In this document: positions 53,244-63,825 of the stretch, piece by piece
How the letters are laid out: each line of letters begins with the position of its first letter
How positions within the stretch are numbered: position 1 is the stretch's first letter
Assembly (NCBI GenBank): GCA_024703915.1
Contig: CP087969.1
Location: forward strand, 2,232,001 to 2,296,000
Length of the DNA: 64,000 nucleotides
Source of the DNA: Massilia sp. H-1
GTDB taxonomy: Bacteria > Pseudomonadota > Gammaproteobacteria > Burkholderiales > Burkholderiaceae_D
Direction of reading: 5' to 3'
Position numbers and translations under genes: made by a program
The notes under the pieces: generated by a model
What the model was told of the DNA's origin: nothing
The model's database searches: none
What the model saw: only the letters and a program-made list of their open reading frames with translations

Positions 53244-53804
53244 CGATGATGTAGGTTCAGGGCTGCGCGCAGGAGCGCCGGAAGCATCGAGCGCGGAAAG
53301 CTGCGCCAGAATGGTCTGCACCATCGATTGTACGTTAGGTCGGCCGGTATCGATGACCAGGTCCGCGATCTCGCGGTACAGCGGCTCGCGCTGGGCGGTC
53401 AGTTCTTCGAGTTTCTTGCGCGGATCGGCCGTTTGCAGCAGGGGACGATTCTTGTCGTGCGCGGTGCGCAGCATGATGGAGGCGACATTGGCGCGCAGGT
53501 AGACCACGCGGCCGCGCGCCTTGAGGTAGGCACGGCTCTCAGGGTTCAGGACCGCGCCGCCGCCAGTGGCGAGCACGATCCCGTCCTGCGCCGTCAGGTC
53601 GCGGATGACTTCCGCTTCCTTGCTTGGCTGAAAACTGGCCTCGCCTTCGATTTCGAAGATCCATGGAATCGAGGCGCCGGTGCGGGCCTCGATCTCATGA
53701 TCGGAATCGATGAAGCGCTTGCCTAGCTTCCTGGCCAGCAGGCGGCCGATGGTGGTCTTGCTTAGCCCCATCAGCCCTACCAGGAAGATATTTCCCGAGC
53801 TCAA
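53240..53804 (-). CDS. aroK: Shikimate kinase (written frame runs on into aroB)
   Basis: Phosphorylates shikimate. Starts at TTG 53804 behind AAGGAG. The P-loop is written [15 protein letters not shown], but the family has GxxGAGKTT; Leu-Ser (CTAAGC) stands for Ala-Gly (GCCGGC) without changing length. Substrate residues lie in [11 protein letters not shown] and the GGG motif [13 protein letters not shown]. As written there is no stop before the aroB ATG and both genes share a frame. Restoring one lost CG near 53268 gives an ending with TGA at 53240-53242, overlapping the aroB start, the normal arrangement. I therefore reject a fusion. Confidence 0.9.
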
Positions 53805-53834
53805 ATTCGAGCTCCTTGTTCACCATCCATGCGC

Positions 53835-56011
53835 TTAACGGGTGGTCAGGCGCTCGGCGATGATCTTCGGCGTGATGAACACCAGCAGTTCGGTCTTCTG
53901 GCTCTGGCGCGATGTGGTCTTGAACAGGTAGCCCAGGAACGGAATCTTGCTCAGCAGCGGAACGCCGGACACGTCATTGCGCTCCGATTGCTGGTAAATG
54001 CCGCCCAGAACCACGGTACCGCCGTTTTCGATCATCACCTTGGTTTGCACGTGCTGGTTGTTGATCGCGAAACCGGCGCGGGTTTCTTCGCCGCGCGAAT
54101 CTTTGTTGACGTTCACTTCCAGCATGACCATGCCGTCAGGGGTGATCTGCGGCGTCACTTCCAGACGCAGATTGGCCTTCTTGAAGGTGATCGAGGTCGC
54201 GCCGCTGCTGGTGGCAACCTGGTAAGGCAGTTCCACACCCTGCTCGATGATGGCCAGATTCTTGTCTTCGGTCACCACGCGCGGGCTGGAAATGATCTTG
54301 CCCTTGCCGTCGGCTTCGAGGGCCGAGATTTCCAGATTCAGGAAGCGGTTGGACGCAGCCGAGAACAGCGATGCTGCCAGCGTGCCCGGCGAATTGCCGC
54401 CGATGCCAGCGGCTTAGCAGATTGACCATGCTGGTGTTGCTGAAAGCGTCACCGGCGTCCGGCGTCTGGCCGGTGTCCTGGCCTACGCCCGTCATATTGC
54501 CGCCGACGCTCAGGCGGTTTCTGCCGTTGATATCCCAGCCAGGGCGCTGGCCAGCAAGCAAGCGCGCATCGTTGAAGCCCAGTTTGGCGCCAAGGTTGCG
54601 GCTGGAAGCCATCATTCGCTTCAACCAGACGCGCTTCGATCAGCACCTGACGCGAAGCCACGTCGGTCTTGGCGATCAGTTTGCGGATGTCTTCGATTTT
54701 CGATGCGATATCGGTCACGAACAGCTGGTTGGTCCGCGGATCGATCACGGCGCTGCCGCGCTTGGACAGCACGCGGTTGGAGCCGCCACCGGCGCCGCCG
54801 GAATCGCCACCGATGCCGAACACGGTCTTGAACGAATCAGCTTTCTGATAGTTGAGCTGGAAGATTTCCGACTTCAGTGGTTCGAGGTCGGCGATTTGCG
54901 CCTTCTGTTCCAGTTCCAGTTTTTCCTTGGTCAGCAGTTCTTCCTTCGGTGCGATCCAGACCACATTGCCATCCTTGCGCATGTCCAGGCCCTTGGCCTG
55001 CATGACGACGTTCAGGGCGTGATCCCAAGGCACTTCCTTCCAGGTTCATGGTCAGGTTGCCGCTCACCGATTCGCTGGTGATGATGTTCAGGCCCGACAC
55101 GTCGGCGATCGCTTGCAGCGCCGCGCGCACTTCCACGTTCTGGAAGTTGAAGGTGATCTTCTCGCCGCGGTAGCCTTGCGAACCCTGGACCAGCTTGTTC
55201 GGATCTTCCTTGATCGGCTTGACGTCGATCACCAGCTGGGTGTCGCTCTGGTAGACGCTTTGCTCCCACAGGCCGCGCGCTTCCACGGTCATGCGCACAT
55301 TGTCGCCCTGCGGCACGGTGGTGATCTGCGATACCGGGGTGCCGAAATCGGTGGCGTCCAGACGACGGCGCAGCGTTTCCGGCAGCGCGGTCTTCATGAA
55401 GTCGACCACGATCGAATTGCCGACCTGGCGCACATCGACCGCCACCTGGTTGTTCGGCAGGTCGACCACGACCCGGCCTTCGCCGTTCGGGCCCTTGCGG
55501 AAGTCCATGTTCTTGAGGTACTGGCGGCCAGTCGGCGCCGGCGTGCTCGAGGCGACCGGCAGACCGGTCTTGTCGACCGCCTGCGCTACGCCGCCCGAAC
55601 CGTCAACCGTGACGACGATGGACTTGCCGTCGATCGCCATGGCGTAGTTGAGCGTCTTCTTGAGGTTGAAGACCAGGCGGGTACGTTCATGCTTACTTGC
55701 ACCAGGTTAATCGCGCGCAAGTCGCCCATGTTGACGTCTTGCGAAGTCTTGCCGGTGGCATTCGCGGTGGCGCCGAAGTCGAGCGCGATGCGCGACGGAT
55801 TGGAAATGGAGAACCCGATCGGCAACTTGGTCGGCGTGTTCTTCATCGCGATGTTGACCACCACGTTATTGCCCTGCTGGTTGGCCGTGATCGATTCGAT
55901 CGCGTTGTCCTGTGCCTGTGCGCCAGCGGCGCCGAGGGTCAGAGCCAGCAGTGCGCCCATGCGTACCACCACGCCCTTGAGGGTGGTGAAATTTTTTCTC
56001 AGTGCGATCAT
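53835..56011 (-). CDS. pilQ: Type IV pilus secretin PilQ (frame broken)
   Basis: Outer-membrane channel for the pilus. Signal peptide (GALLALTLGAAGAQA), two AMIN domains that bind peptidoglycan (about residues 40-130, 190-270), an STN/N0 domain (ITFNFQNVEVRAALQAIADVSGLNIITSESVSG), N1 domain and the C-terminal secretin (VELPYQVATSSGATSITFKKANLRLEVTPQITPDG; VPLLSKIPFLGYLFKTT). About 725 residues. Breaks lie at 55690 (GTAAGCAT for Ala-Gly), near 55040, 54615, and at 54413 (GCTTAGC). Last gene of pilMNOPQ; ATG overlaps the pilP stop. Confidence 0.94.
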
Positions 56012-56555
56012 TTCGTGGTCTCCTTACCTTCCTGCAACTCTAGCTTCGACAACCGCTCGACCCAGTCGCCGCTCGGCATCCTGAACAGTTTCCTTGATGC
56101 TGATCGTGGCATCTGCCACGCCCGTGACTACGCCGAAATTCTGGCCCAGTCGTGCACCGGTTCTTACTTGATACACATTGCGGTCGATCTGAATCAGACC
56201 GTAGCTTGCACCTGCCTTGTTAATCGTTCCGATCATCTTCATGCTGTCGATCGGGAACGATTCAAGAAATTCTTTGCGCCGGTCCAGGTCGGGCCGGAAC
56301 TGGCTGTTCGACGAGGCCGCTGCATGGGGCCAGTTCGGCCAGCAGCTTGTTCGGGTCGAAGGGCGCGATTTCGTCCCGCACGCCATAGGCGAACGGAATG
56401 AAGGTTTTCGGTTCCGAGATCGGCGTCACGTTGACCTTGGTCGACTTCTTGACCCCGTCCATCCAGGAATTGACTTCGGCCACATCGCTGTCGCTGCAGC
56501 CAGCCAGCAGGGTCGCCGCCAGCACGGCTGGCAAGAGAGTGAGCTTGATGTTCAT
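56008..56555 (-). CDS. pilP: Type IV pilus lipoprotein PilP (frame broken)
   Basis: Links the PilMNO inner-membrane platform to the PilQ secretin. Lipobox LLAGC (residues 16-20) after MNIKLTLLPAVLAA. Mature part FDPNKLL..RKEFLESFPIDSMKMIGTI and a beta domain GLIQIDRNVYQVRTGARLGQNFGVV. About 182 residues. Breaks lie near 56325 and 56075; the second correction gives GDWVERLSKLELQEGKETTK with TGA overlapping the pilQ ATG. Start overlaps the pilO stop by four bases. Confidence 0.92.
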
Positions 56556-57205
56556 TTCGGGGCGCCTTTCGCAGCCTGCTTGCGCTGAGCGGCAACTTCT
56601 TCCTGGTCCAGATAGCGGAAGGTCTTGGCGATCGCGTCGAGCACCAGTTCACCATCCTTGCCGGTGGCCAGGGACATATTGTTCAGGGTAACGATGCGCG
56701 GCAGATTGGCCATGTCGCTGGCGAACGCGCCCACGTCATGGTAATTGCCGGTCACGCGGATCTCGATCGGCAGCTCGGCATAGTAATCCTTGACCACCAC
56801 GCTGCCCGGCTTGAACAGGTTGAAGGTCAGGCCGCGGCCCACGCCAGCCTGGTTAATGTCCGACAGCAGGGCGGCCATCTCGGCCTTGCTTGGCAACTGC
56901 TTCTGGAGCCGTTCGACGTACTGGTCGACCTGCACCTTTTGCATCTTGAGCGCTTCCAGGTTGATCGCTTGCGCCATCTTGGCCGTGTACTCGCCGCGCA
57001 GTTTCACTTCCTTTTCCGCGAGCAGGTCGTGTTCTTCGAACTGGCCTTGCCAGTAAGCGAAATAACCGGCCACAACGACCAGGGCCGTGACGCCGAGGCC
57101 GCACAGGATGCGCGGCGCCAGTGGCCACTGGCCGGGCGGGCGCCCGGAAAGGTTCTGAAATTGCGAGCTCAGCGACTGGCCGAGATCTTTCAGGTTCGTA
57201 GTCAT
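56552..57205 (-). CDS. pilO: Type IV pilus inner-membrane protein PilO
   Basis: 217 residues, frame intact. One N-terminal membrane helix (LCGLGVTALVVVAGYFAYW, about residues 34-52), a coiled coil (KVQVDQYVERLQKQLPSKAEMAALLSDI) and a ferredoxin-like C-terminal domain (YYAELPIEIRVTGNYHDVGAFASDMANLPRIVTLNNMSL). Forms a heterodimer with PilN in the alignment complex. ATGA overlap with pilP. Confidence 0.95.
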   Translation of the reverse strand: MTTNLKDLGQSLSSQFQNLSGRPPGQWPLAPRILCGLGVTALVVVAGYFAYWQGQFEEHDLLAEKEVKLRGEYTAKMAQAINLEALKMQKVQVDQYVERLQKQLPSKAEMAALLSDINQAGVGRGLTFNLFKPGSVVVKDYYAELPIEIRVTGNYHDVGAFASDMANLPRIVTLNNMSLATGKDGELVLDAIAKTFRYLDQEEVAAQRKQAAKGAPK

Positions 57206-57223
57206 GTTCGTGTCCGTTCTCGG

Positions 57224-57932
57224 CTATTTTGCCGCTGGTGCAACTGGCGCTGCGGCGGCCGGAGCGCCAGCCGCCGGGGCAGGCGCGGCAGGCTTTGCCG
57301 CTGCGCCAGGCGCGGTGGTGGCAGGCACGGCGCCTACCGCCGCCGTCTGACCGGCCAGGGCCGCAGCATCTTTGTCACGCGGACGCTTGATCGCGACCGC
57401 CAGCGTGAATTCGTTGACCTTCTTGCCGTTCTTGTTACCGGCCAGGGCCACCAGCTTGACTTCGCCCAGGACCGGTTTTTCCAGCCATGGCGAACCGGCC
57501 GACAGGTTGCGCAGCAATTCAGCCACCCGTTCCTGCGACTGGGCATAGCCGGTCATCGAGACCGACTGGCCTTCCTGCTTGAACGACTTCAGGTACACGC
57601 CCGGCGGGGTCTGCTTGACCAGTTCTTCCAGCAGGTACACTGGCTGGTTGCGGTCACCCTGCAAGTCTTCCACCGCTTGCTGGCGCGCCTTCAGCGCTTC
57701 GATTTCCTGCTTCAGCGTGGCAATCTCGGCAATTTTCAGGTCGAGGTCGGCATTGGCGCGCTGAGCACGGCATTGCGTTCGTTCTGGATCGAAATGCGGC
57801 TGGCATTGTAGCCGCCGACAATGATGACGACGACAGCGCCACCACGGCCGCCAGCGCCATCAGGGCGACGAAGGCGGCCTTCTTGAGCTTGCGCTTGGCT
57901 TCCCGGTGCGGGAGTAGATTAATCTTGATCAT
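57224..57932 (-). CDS. pilN: Type IV pilus assembly protein PilN (frame broken)
   Basis: N-terminal INLLPHREAKRK motif that binds PilM in the cytoplasm, then a membrane helix (about residues 20-42, broken near 57835), a coiled coil (LDLKIAEIATLKQEIEALKARQQAVEDLQ) and a periplasmic domain (LLEELVKQTPPGVYLKSFKQEGQSVSMTGYAQSQERVAELLRNL). A long Ala/Pro-rich tail ends the protein. About 237 residues. Start overlaps the pilM stop (TGATG). Another break near 57765. Confidence 0.93.
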
Positions 57933-59016
57933 CAGCCAAACCTCCGCAGGGCCAGCCCGCAGGCAACTAAATAAGCGGGCGCTTCGGTGCGCAGCTGCTG
58001 CTCACGCACGGACGGGCCCAGCGACATGCCCTTGAACGGCGACACCACGGCGCTCGAGATCTTGGTCCGGCTGGCGACAATGTCGAGCAGGCCGGGGATC
58101 AGGGCGCAACCATTAGGCCAGGAACAGCTGGTCGATGCGGGTGTACGGCGTGGACGTGTAGAAGAACTGGATGGCGCGCGTGACTTCGAGCGCCGCGTTT
58201 TCCAGGAAAGGCATCAGCAATTCCTGCTGGTAGCCGTCAGGCAGATCGCCCGATTTTTTCTTGGCGTCGGCGTCGTCGAACGACATGCCATAGGCGCGCA
58301 CGATATCCTGGGTCAGCTGGTTGCCGCCGAAAGGCTGTTCGCGTTCATAAATGGTTTCGCCGTCGAGCATCACCGAGATATGGGTGGTCTGGGCACCGAT
58401 CTGGAACAGGGCCACGATCTGGCTTGCAGCTTGGCTTTCGGCATTTGCGCCGTGATGCGGTCGAGCGCGGCACGCGCGGCATACGACTCGACATCCATGA
58501 CGGTGGCCGTCAGGCCCGCCGCTTCGGCGATCGCGACCCGGTCTTCGACCTTTTCGCGGCGACGACGCGGCCAGCATGACTTCAATATCGTCAGGCGAAT
58601 TGGCAGCCGGTCCGAGCACGTCGAAATCGAGGCTGACCTCGTCGAGCGCGAACGGAATATATTGGCTGGCCTCGGATTCGACCTGGACTTCCAGCTGGTC
58701 TTCGGAGAGACCGGCTTAGGCAGAATGATTTTTTTCGTGATTACCGATGCTTAGGCGGCATGCCCAGCGCTACCTGCTTGATGCGGGTACCGCTCTTCTT
58801 CCAGACGCGGCGCACCGCTTCCGAAACGAGCTCGATATTTTCGATGTTGCCATCGACTACAGCGCCGCGCGCCAGCGGCTCGGACGCGTAGCGTTCCAAG
58901 CGCAGCTCATTTTTACCGATCACCACCAACTCCACCAGGCGGACCCCGGACGTACTGATGTCCAGTCCCAGCAAAGGCGGGCTGGCCTGACCGAACAGCG
59001 AACCTAGATTGACCAT
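57932..59016 (-). CDS. pilM: Type IV pilus assembly ATPase-like protein PilM (frame broken)
   Basis: Actin-fold cytoplasmic protein that binds the PilN N-terminus. SPPLLGLDISTSGVRLVEL (phosphate 1 region), GMPPxAVITKKIILPAGL, IPFALDEVSLDFDVLGP, FQIGAQTTHISVMLDGETIYEREQPFGGNQLTQDI, and FLAGGCALIPGLLDIV. About 360 residues. Breaks lie at 58748 (GCTTAGGC), 58721 (CTTAGGC in LPAGLSE), 58562, 58425 and 58112. First gene of the pilMNOPQ operon, divergent from mrcA. Confidence 0.93.
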
Positions 59017-59368
59017 CGAGCGAACTCCCTCACCTACCTACAAATCACTGCTTACGCTGCAACAGTTGCATTGCAGTACGATTGATGTGTGCGTCATTTT
59101 GGTGTTTTTACTTGTTATAAAACCGCCATTTAGACCGCACTCATAAGACACTACATTAAATCGTAGCAACTATCCTCAAGGGATGTAAAGGTATTTCTGC
59201 ATTGGAATTTTGTGGGGACGGGCAGGAAAACGACACTCTATGAACGTGCCGACATGATAGTTGTCCACAGGAAAATATAAGTACATGACAAGGCGCCTCC
59301 GGGAGGCGCCGCATGGCTAGCCCTTGCTTTATAATCAAACGCAACTTCTTCTGAAAGATTTGACCCGC
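59017..59368. other. Divergent promoter region between pilM and mrcA
   Basis: About 350 bases without a gene, AT-richer than the flanks. It holds a GGCGCCT/AGGCGCC hairpin at 59292-59310 and a consensus minus-10 box for mrcA. The divergent pilM/mrcA arrangement is widespread in proteobacteria. Confidence 0.55.
59330..59335 (+). promoter_or_regulatory. Putative minus-10 box (TATAAT) for mrcA
   Basis: Exact TATAAT 34 bases ahead of the mrcA ATG. No good minus-35 is seen at 17-base spacing, so the call rests on the box and its position alone. Confidence 0.35.
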
Positions 59369-61728
59369 ATGGCATCTTCCGAAACGGACCGCAACACCTC
59401 TTCTCCCTCTGGCGCACGCGGCAAGCGCTCAGGCAAACGAATCCTCTTGCTGGTCCTGGGCGGCATCGTCGGCACGGCGCTGGCTTAGCCTGTTACTTGT
59501 GGTATTTGCGCTGGCCATGGCCTACCCCAACCTGCCCGCGCTCGACACCCTGACCGATTACCGGCCAAAAATGCCTTTGCGTATCTTTTCTGCCGATAAT
59601 GTCCTGATTGGCGAGTTCGGCGAGGAGCGGCGCAACCTGGTGCGGCTCAAGGATATTCCCGACGTGATGAAAAAGCCATCCTGGCGATCGAGGATGACCG
59701 CTTCTACGAACACGGCGGGGTCGACTACAAGGGTGCGCTGCGCGCCTTCCTGCACAATGCCTCGAGCAGCGGCGCGCGCCAGGGTGCCTCGACCATCACC
59801 CAGCAGGTGGCCCGCAACTTCTTCCTGTCCTCGGAGCAATCATACAAGCGCAAGGCTTACGAAATCCTGCTGTCCTGGAAGATCGAGCAAAACCTGAGCA
59901 AGGACCAGATTCTCGAGGTCTATATGAACCAGATCTATCTGGGCCAGCGCGCCTTCGGCTTCGCCTCGGCCGCGCAGATCTATTTCGGCAAGAATATCAA
60001 GGACATCACGATCGGCGAGGCCGCCATGCTGGCTAAGCCTGCCCAAGGCGCCGTCGGCCTACAATCCGGTGGTCAATCCGAAGCGGGCCCGCACGCGCCA
60101 GCAGTACATCCTGCAGCGCATGCATCAGCTCGGCTATCTGACGGCCGACCAGTACGAGAAGGCCAGGAACGAAGAACTCAAAATCAAGACCGACAGCAGC
60201 GCCTTCGGGGTGCACGCCGAGTACGTGGCCGAGATGGCGCGCCAGCTGGTCTACGAGCAATTCAAGGAAGACACCTACACGCGCGGCCTGAACGTGTTTA
60301 CCACCATCACCAAGGCCGACCAGGATGCGGCCTACCTGTCGCTGCGGCGCGGCGTGATGGAATACGAGCGGCGCCACCCATACCGCGGTCCGGAAGCCTA
60401 CATCGACATCCCGGCCGTGAAAGAAGAAGCCGACGAAGCGATCGAGACCGAACTGGCCGACCATCCGGACAGCGACGACATCGTGGCCGCCATGGTGCTG
60501 GACGCCTCGCCCACCGAGATCCACGCGGTGCTGGCCTCGGGCGAAGATATCCGCATCAAGGGACCCGGCCTGGCCTTCGCCCAGAACTGGCTGTCGGCCA
60601 AGGCGGCGCCGACCAAGCGCGTCAAGCGCGGCGCCGTGATCCGGGTCAGCCAGGACGGCGGCAAGGACTGGAGCGTGACCCAGATGCCGGAAGTCGAATC
60701 GGCCTTCGTGGCGACCGACCCGACCGACGGCGCGATCCGCGCGCTGGTGGGCGGCTTCGACTACAACCGCAACAAGTTCAACCACGTGACCCAGGCCTGG
60801 CGCCAGCCCGGCTCCTCGTTCAAACCCTTCATCTATTCGGCCTCGCTCGAGCGCGGCCTGTCGTCCATGACCATCATCAACGACGCCCCGATCAGCTTTG
60901 ACGCCAAGCCAGACCGGCGGCCAGGCCTGGGAGCCCAAGAACTACGACAACAAGTATGAAGGGCCGATGACGATGCGGCGCGGACTGACCAAGTCCAAGA
61001 ACATGATCTCGATCCGCATCCTCAACAAGATTGGCGCCAAGTACGGCCAGGAATACACGACCCGCTTCGGCTTCGAGCCCGAGAAAAACCCGCCCTACCT
61101 GACGCTGGCACTGGGCGCGGGCGCGACCACCCCGCTGCAGATGGCGGGCGCCTATTCGGTGTTCGCCAACGGCGGCTACCGGGTCAGCCCCTACCTGATC
61201 TCGAAGGTGACCGACAGCGACGGCAAGGTGCTGTCGCAGGCCACGCCCGACAAGTCGGGCGACGAAGCGAACCGCGTGATCGACGCGCGCAACGCCTTCC
61301 TGGTCGACAGCATGCTCAAGGACGTGGTCCGGTTCGGCACCGCCACCAAGGCGCTCTCGCTCAAGCGCAGCGACATTGCTTAAGCAAGACCGGCACCACC
61401 AATGACTCGATCGACGCCTGGTTCATGCTTACTACCAGCCCAAGCTGGTGGGCATCGCCTGGATCGGCTACGACCAGCCCAAGAACCTGGGCAACAAGGA
61501 AACCGGCGGCGGGCTGGCACTGCCGATCTGGATCGGCTACATGCAAAAGGCGCTCAAGGACGTCCCGATCGACGAGCGCGCGGTACCGGACGGCATGATC
61601 AAAGTGGGCGACGACTACTACTACGCCGAGAACCCGCCGGGCACGGGCGTGCAAAGCCTCGATGTCGGCGAACAAGCCGCCCCGGCCGAAGAAAAAGCAA
61701 AGACGCCGTCAAGAACGAGCTGTTCTGA
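59369..61728 (+). CDS. mrcA: Penicillin-binding protein 1A, bifunctional (frame broken)
   Basis: Polymerises and cross-links peptidoglycan. Short cytoplasmic tail and one helix (ILLLVLGGIVGTALAGLLLVVFALAMAY, split at 59485 by GCTTAGCC). GT51 domain with AILAIEDDRFYEHGGVDYKGALRA, ARQGASTITQQVARNFFLS and KIEQNLSKDQILEVYMNQIYLGQ. Transpeptidase with PGSSFKPF (SxxK), SKN at LTKSKNMISIRI, and KTG in IAGKTGTTND, where the Ala-Gly is written GCTTAAGC (61377). Further breaks lie near 59672, 60033, 60908, 61428 (ATGCTTAC for Ala-Gly) and 61700. About 787 residues. Confidence 0.94.
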
Positions 61729-61734
61729 TTTCCC

Positions 61735-61791
61735 AACCGGGGTCAGACCTCCATTCTGCAATACTTGCAGAATGGAGGTCTGACCCCGGTT
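61735..61791. repeat. GGGGTCAGACC palindromic repeat, copy B
   Basis: Perfect 27-base arms beginning AACCGGGGTCAGACCTCCAT around TAC, seven bases after the mrcA stop. Same core as copies A and C. Confidence 0.88.
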
Positions 61792-61920
61792 TTGCGTTCT
61801 GCAGGGGAAAAATGGGGGAAATCCGGCGATGGCAGGGAACTTTGGCCGCCTGCGACAAGCCCCGGCGCGGAAGGTTCCACGTCGTTGTTCGACGCACAGC
61901 AACCGGCGCCAAGAAACAGC

Positions 61921-61971
61921 AGGGGTCAGACCTCCATTCTGCAACACTTGCAGAATGGAGGTCTGACCCTG
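61921..61971. repeat. GGGGTCAGACC palindromic repeat, copy C
   Basis: Arms GGGGTCAGACCTCCATTC..GCAA around CAC, 16 bases from the cyaY stop. Copies B and C are 130 bases apart, with the ~130 bases between them holding no gene. Confidence 0.88.
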
Positions 61972-61986
61972 TTTTTACGCTTACTG

Positions 61987-62313
61987 TTACAGGGTGATGG
62001 TGGCGCCGCCCTGGGCGCTGGCCAGGGCCGACAGGGCCGCGAACAGTTCGGAGCCGTCACGCGTGTTGATCCAGGCGCCGTCCTGGTGCCGGTAGTGGAA
62101 ACCGCCCGACTTGGCCGCCACCCACAGCTCTTTCATCGGCGCCTGGCTGTTGACGATGATCTTGCTGCCGTTGTCGATGAATTCGATCTCGAGCACGTTG
62201 CCGCTGCGTTTGCACTCCACGTCGATGATGTCCTCGTCGTTCAGCCGGTCCATGGCCGCCTCGATCGTGTTCAGCGTCGATTCCGCCAGGTCCAAAAATT
62301 CTTTTTCGCTCAT
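61987..62313 (-). CDS. cyaY: Iron donor protein CyaY (frataxin)
   Basis: 108 residues, frame intact. MSEKEFLDLAESTLNTIEAAMDRL, acidic helix DEDIIDVECKRSGNVLEIEFID, then NSQAPMKELWVAAKSGGFHYRHQDGAWINTRDGSELFAAL, the frataxin signature. Binds iron and tunes iron-sulfur cluster assembly. The ATG at 62313 is chosen because it begins the conserved sequence. Divergent from lptM. Confidence 0.95.
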   Translation of the reverse strand: MSEKEFLDLAESTLNTIEAAMDRLNDEDIIDVECKRSGNVLEIEFIDNGSKIIVNSQAPMKELWVAAKSGGFHYRHQDGAWINTRDGSELFAALSALASAQGGATITL

Positions 62314-62354
62314 GCTACACTCCAAGGTCTACCCATCAAACCGTGATTCTAATC

Positions 62355-62528
62355 GTGAAGTCTCCTTTTACGCGCAATACCGGCATTGCCGCCGTGGTCT
62401 TATCCGGACTGCTCGTCGCTGGCTGCGGGCAAACCGGCCCGCTCTACATGCCCACGCCCCCGGCCAAATCCCCGCCCAAGGCAAGCGCGCCGCCCCCACC
62501 GCCACCGTCAACGCCCACTACTGAATAG
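62355..62528 (+). CDS. lptM: LPS-assembly lipoprotein LptM (small lipoprotein upstream of lysA)
   Basis: 57 residues from GTG 62355 (an upstream GTG at 62343 is possible). Signal peptide with lipobox LLVAGC, immediately followed by GQTGPLYMP, the hallmark of the LptM/LppL family, then a Pro/Lys/Ala-rich tail. It is known to help LptD mature in E. coli. Conserved position directly before lysA, here three bases away. Confidence 0.85.
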   Translation: MKSPFTRNTGIAAVVLSGLLVAGCGQTGPLYMPTPPAKSPPKASAPPPPPPSTPTTE

Positions 62529-62531
62529 TCC

Positions 62532-63810
62532 ATGTCGCACTTCTTTCACCTCGACGGCGTCCTGCATGCCGAGCAAGCCCCCCTCTCCCGTATCGCCGAA
62601 CAGTTCGGCACGCCGACCTATATTTACTCGAAGGCCGCGCTGCTGAACAACTTCGCCTCGTTCGCCGACGCCTGCAGCCAAGCCGCGACGCGCTGGTCTG
62701 CTATGCGATGAAGGCCAATTCGAACCTGGCGATCCTCAACTTGCTGGCACGCCAGGGCGCTTACTTCGATATCGTGTCGGGCGGGGAATTGCTGCGCGTG
62801 ATCGCCATGCGGCGGCGACCCGGGCAAGGTGATTTTTCGGGCGTGGGAAAGAGTGAAGCGGAAATGCGGCTGGCGCTGACCCATGACATCCTGTGCTTTA
62901 ACGTCGAATCGATTCCCGAACTGCACCGCCTGAATGCGGTCATGCGCTGAGATGGGCCTGAGCGCGCGTGTCGCTGCGCGTCAACCCGAATGTCGACGCC
63001 AAGACCCATCCCTACATCGCGACTGGCCTCAAGGCGAACAAGTTCGGCGTGGCCTACGACGATGCGCTCGCCACCTACCGCGCCGCCGCCAGCCTGCCGC
63101 ACCTGGTGCCGGTCGGCATCGATTGCCACATCGGTTCGCAGCTGCTCGACGATGCGCCCCTGCTCGAAGCGCTCGACAAACTGATCGAACTGGTCGACGC
63201 CCTGGCGCGCGAAGGCATCGTGCTGCACCACCTCGACATGGGCGGCGGCATCGGCATCAATTACGGCGAAGCCAGCAGAAGACGAGCCGGTGCCCGTGGG
63301 CGATTATCTGGCCCGCGTGTTCGCACGCATCGATGCCTGGCGCGCGGCAAGCTATGGCGGCGCACCAATCAAGGTCATCTTCGAACCGGGACGCGCGATC
63401 GTGGGCGATACCGGCGTGCTGCTTACCCGCGTCGAATACCTCAAGCCGGGCGCCGAAAAGAATTTCTGCATTGTCGATGCCGCCATGAACGACCTGATGC
63501 GCCCGGCGCTGTACCAGGCCTGGATGGATGTGCGTCCGGTCACGCTGCGCGACAGTGCGCCGGCTGCTGTACGACGTGGTGGGCCCGGTGTGCGAATCGG
63601 GCGACTGGCTGGCGCGCGAGCGCGCCCTGGCTGTCGAGCAGGGAGACCTGCTGGCGATCATGCAGGCTTGGCGCCTACGGCCTGACCATGTCCTCGAACT
63701 ACAACACGCGCGGACGCGCCGCCGAAGTCATTGTCGACGGCGACCAGGTCCACCTGGTGCGCGAACGCGAAAACGCGGCAGACTTGTTCGCGCTGGAATC
63801 GATCCTGTAG
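62532..63810 (+). CDS. lysA: Diaminopimelate decarboxylase (frame broken)
   Basis: PLP enzyme for the last step of lysine synthesis. PLP lysine in [31 protein letters not shown] (about residue 60), [66 protein letters not shown] and CESGDWLA are all family motifs. About 424 residues. Breaks lie near 62683, 62810-62825, 62948, 63280, 63560 and 63665 (Gly-Ala-Tyr-Gly). Confidence 0.95.
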
Positions 63811-63825
63811 TCAGCCGGGCTGGCC

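Noticed and set aside
53240..53804. Bifunctional AroKB fusion protein
   Set aside because: One minus-2 error of the common type hides the normal overlapping stop.
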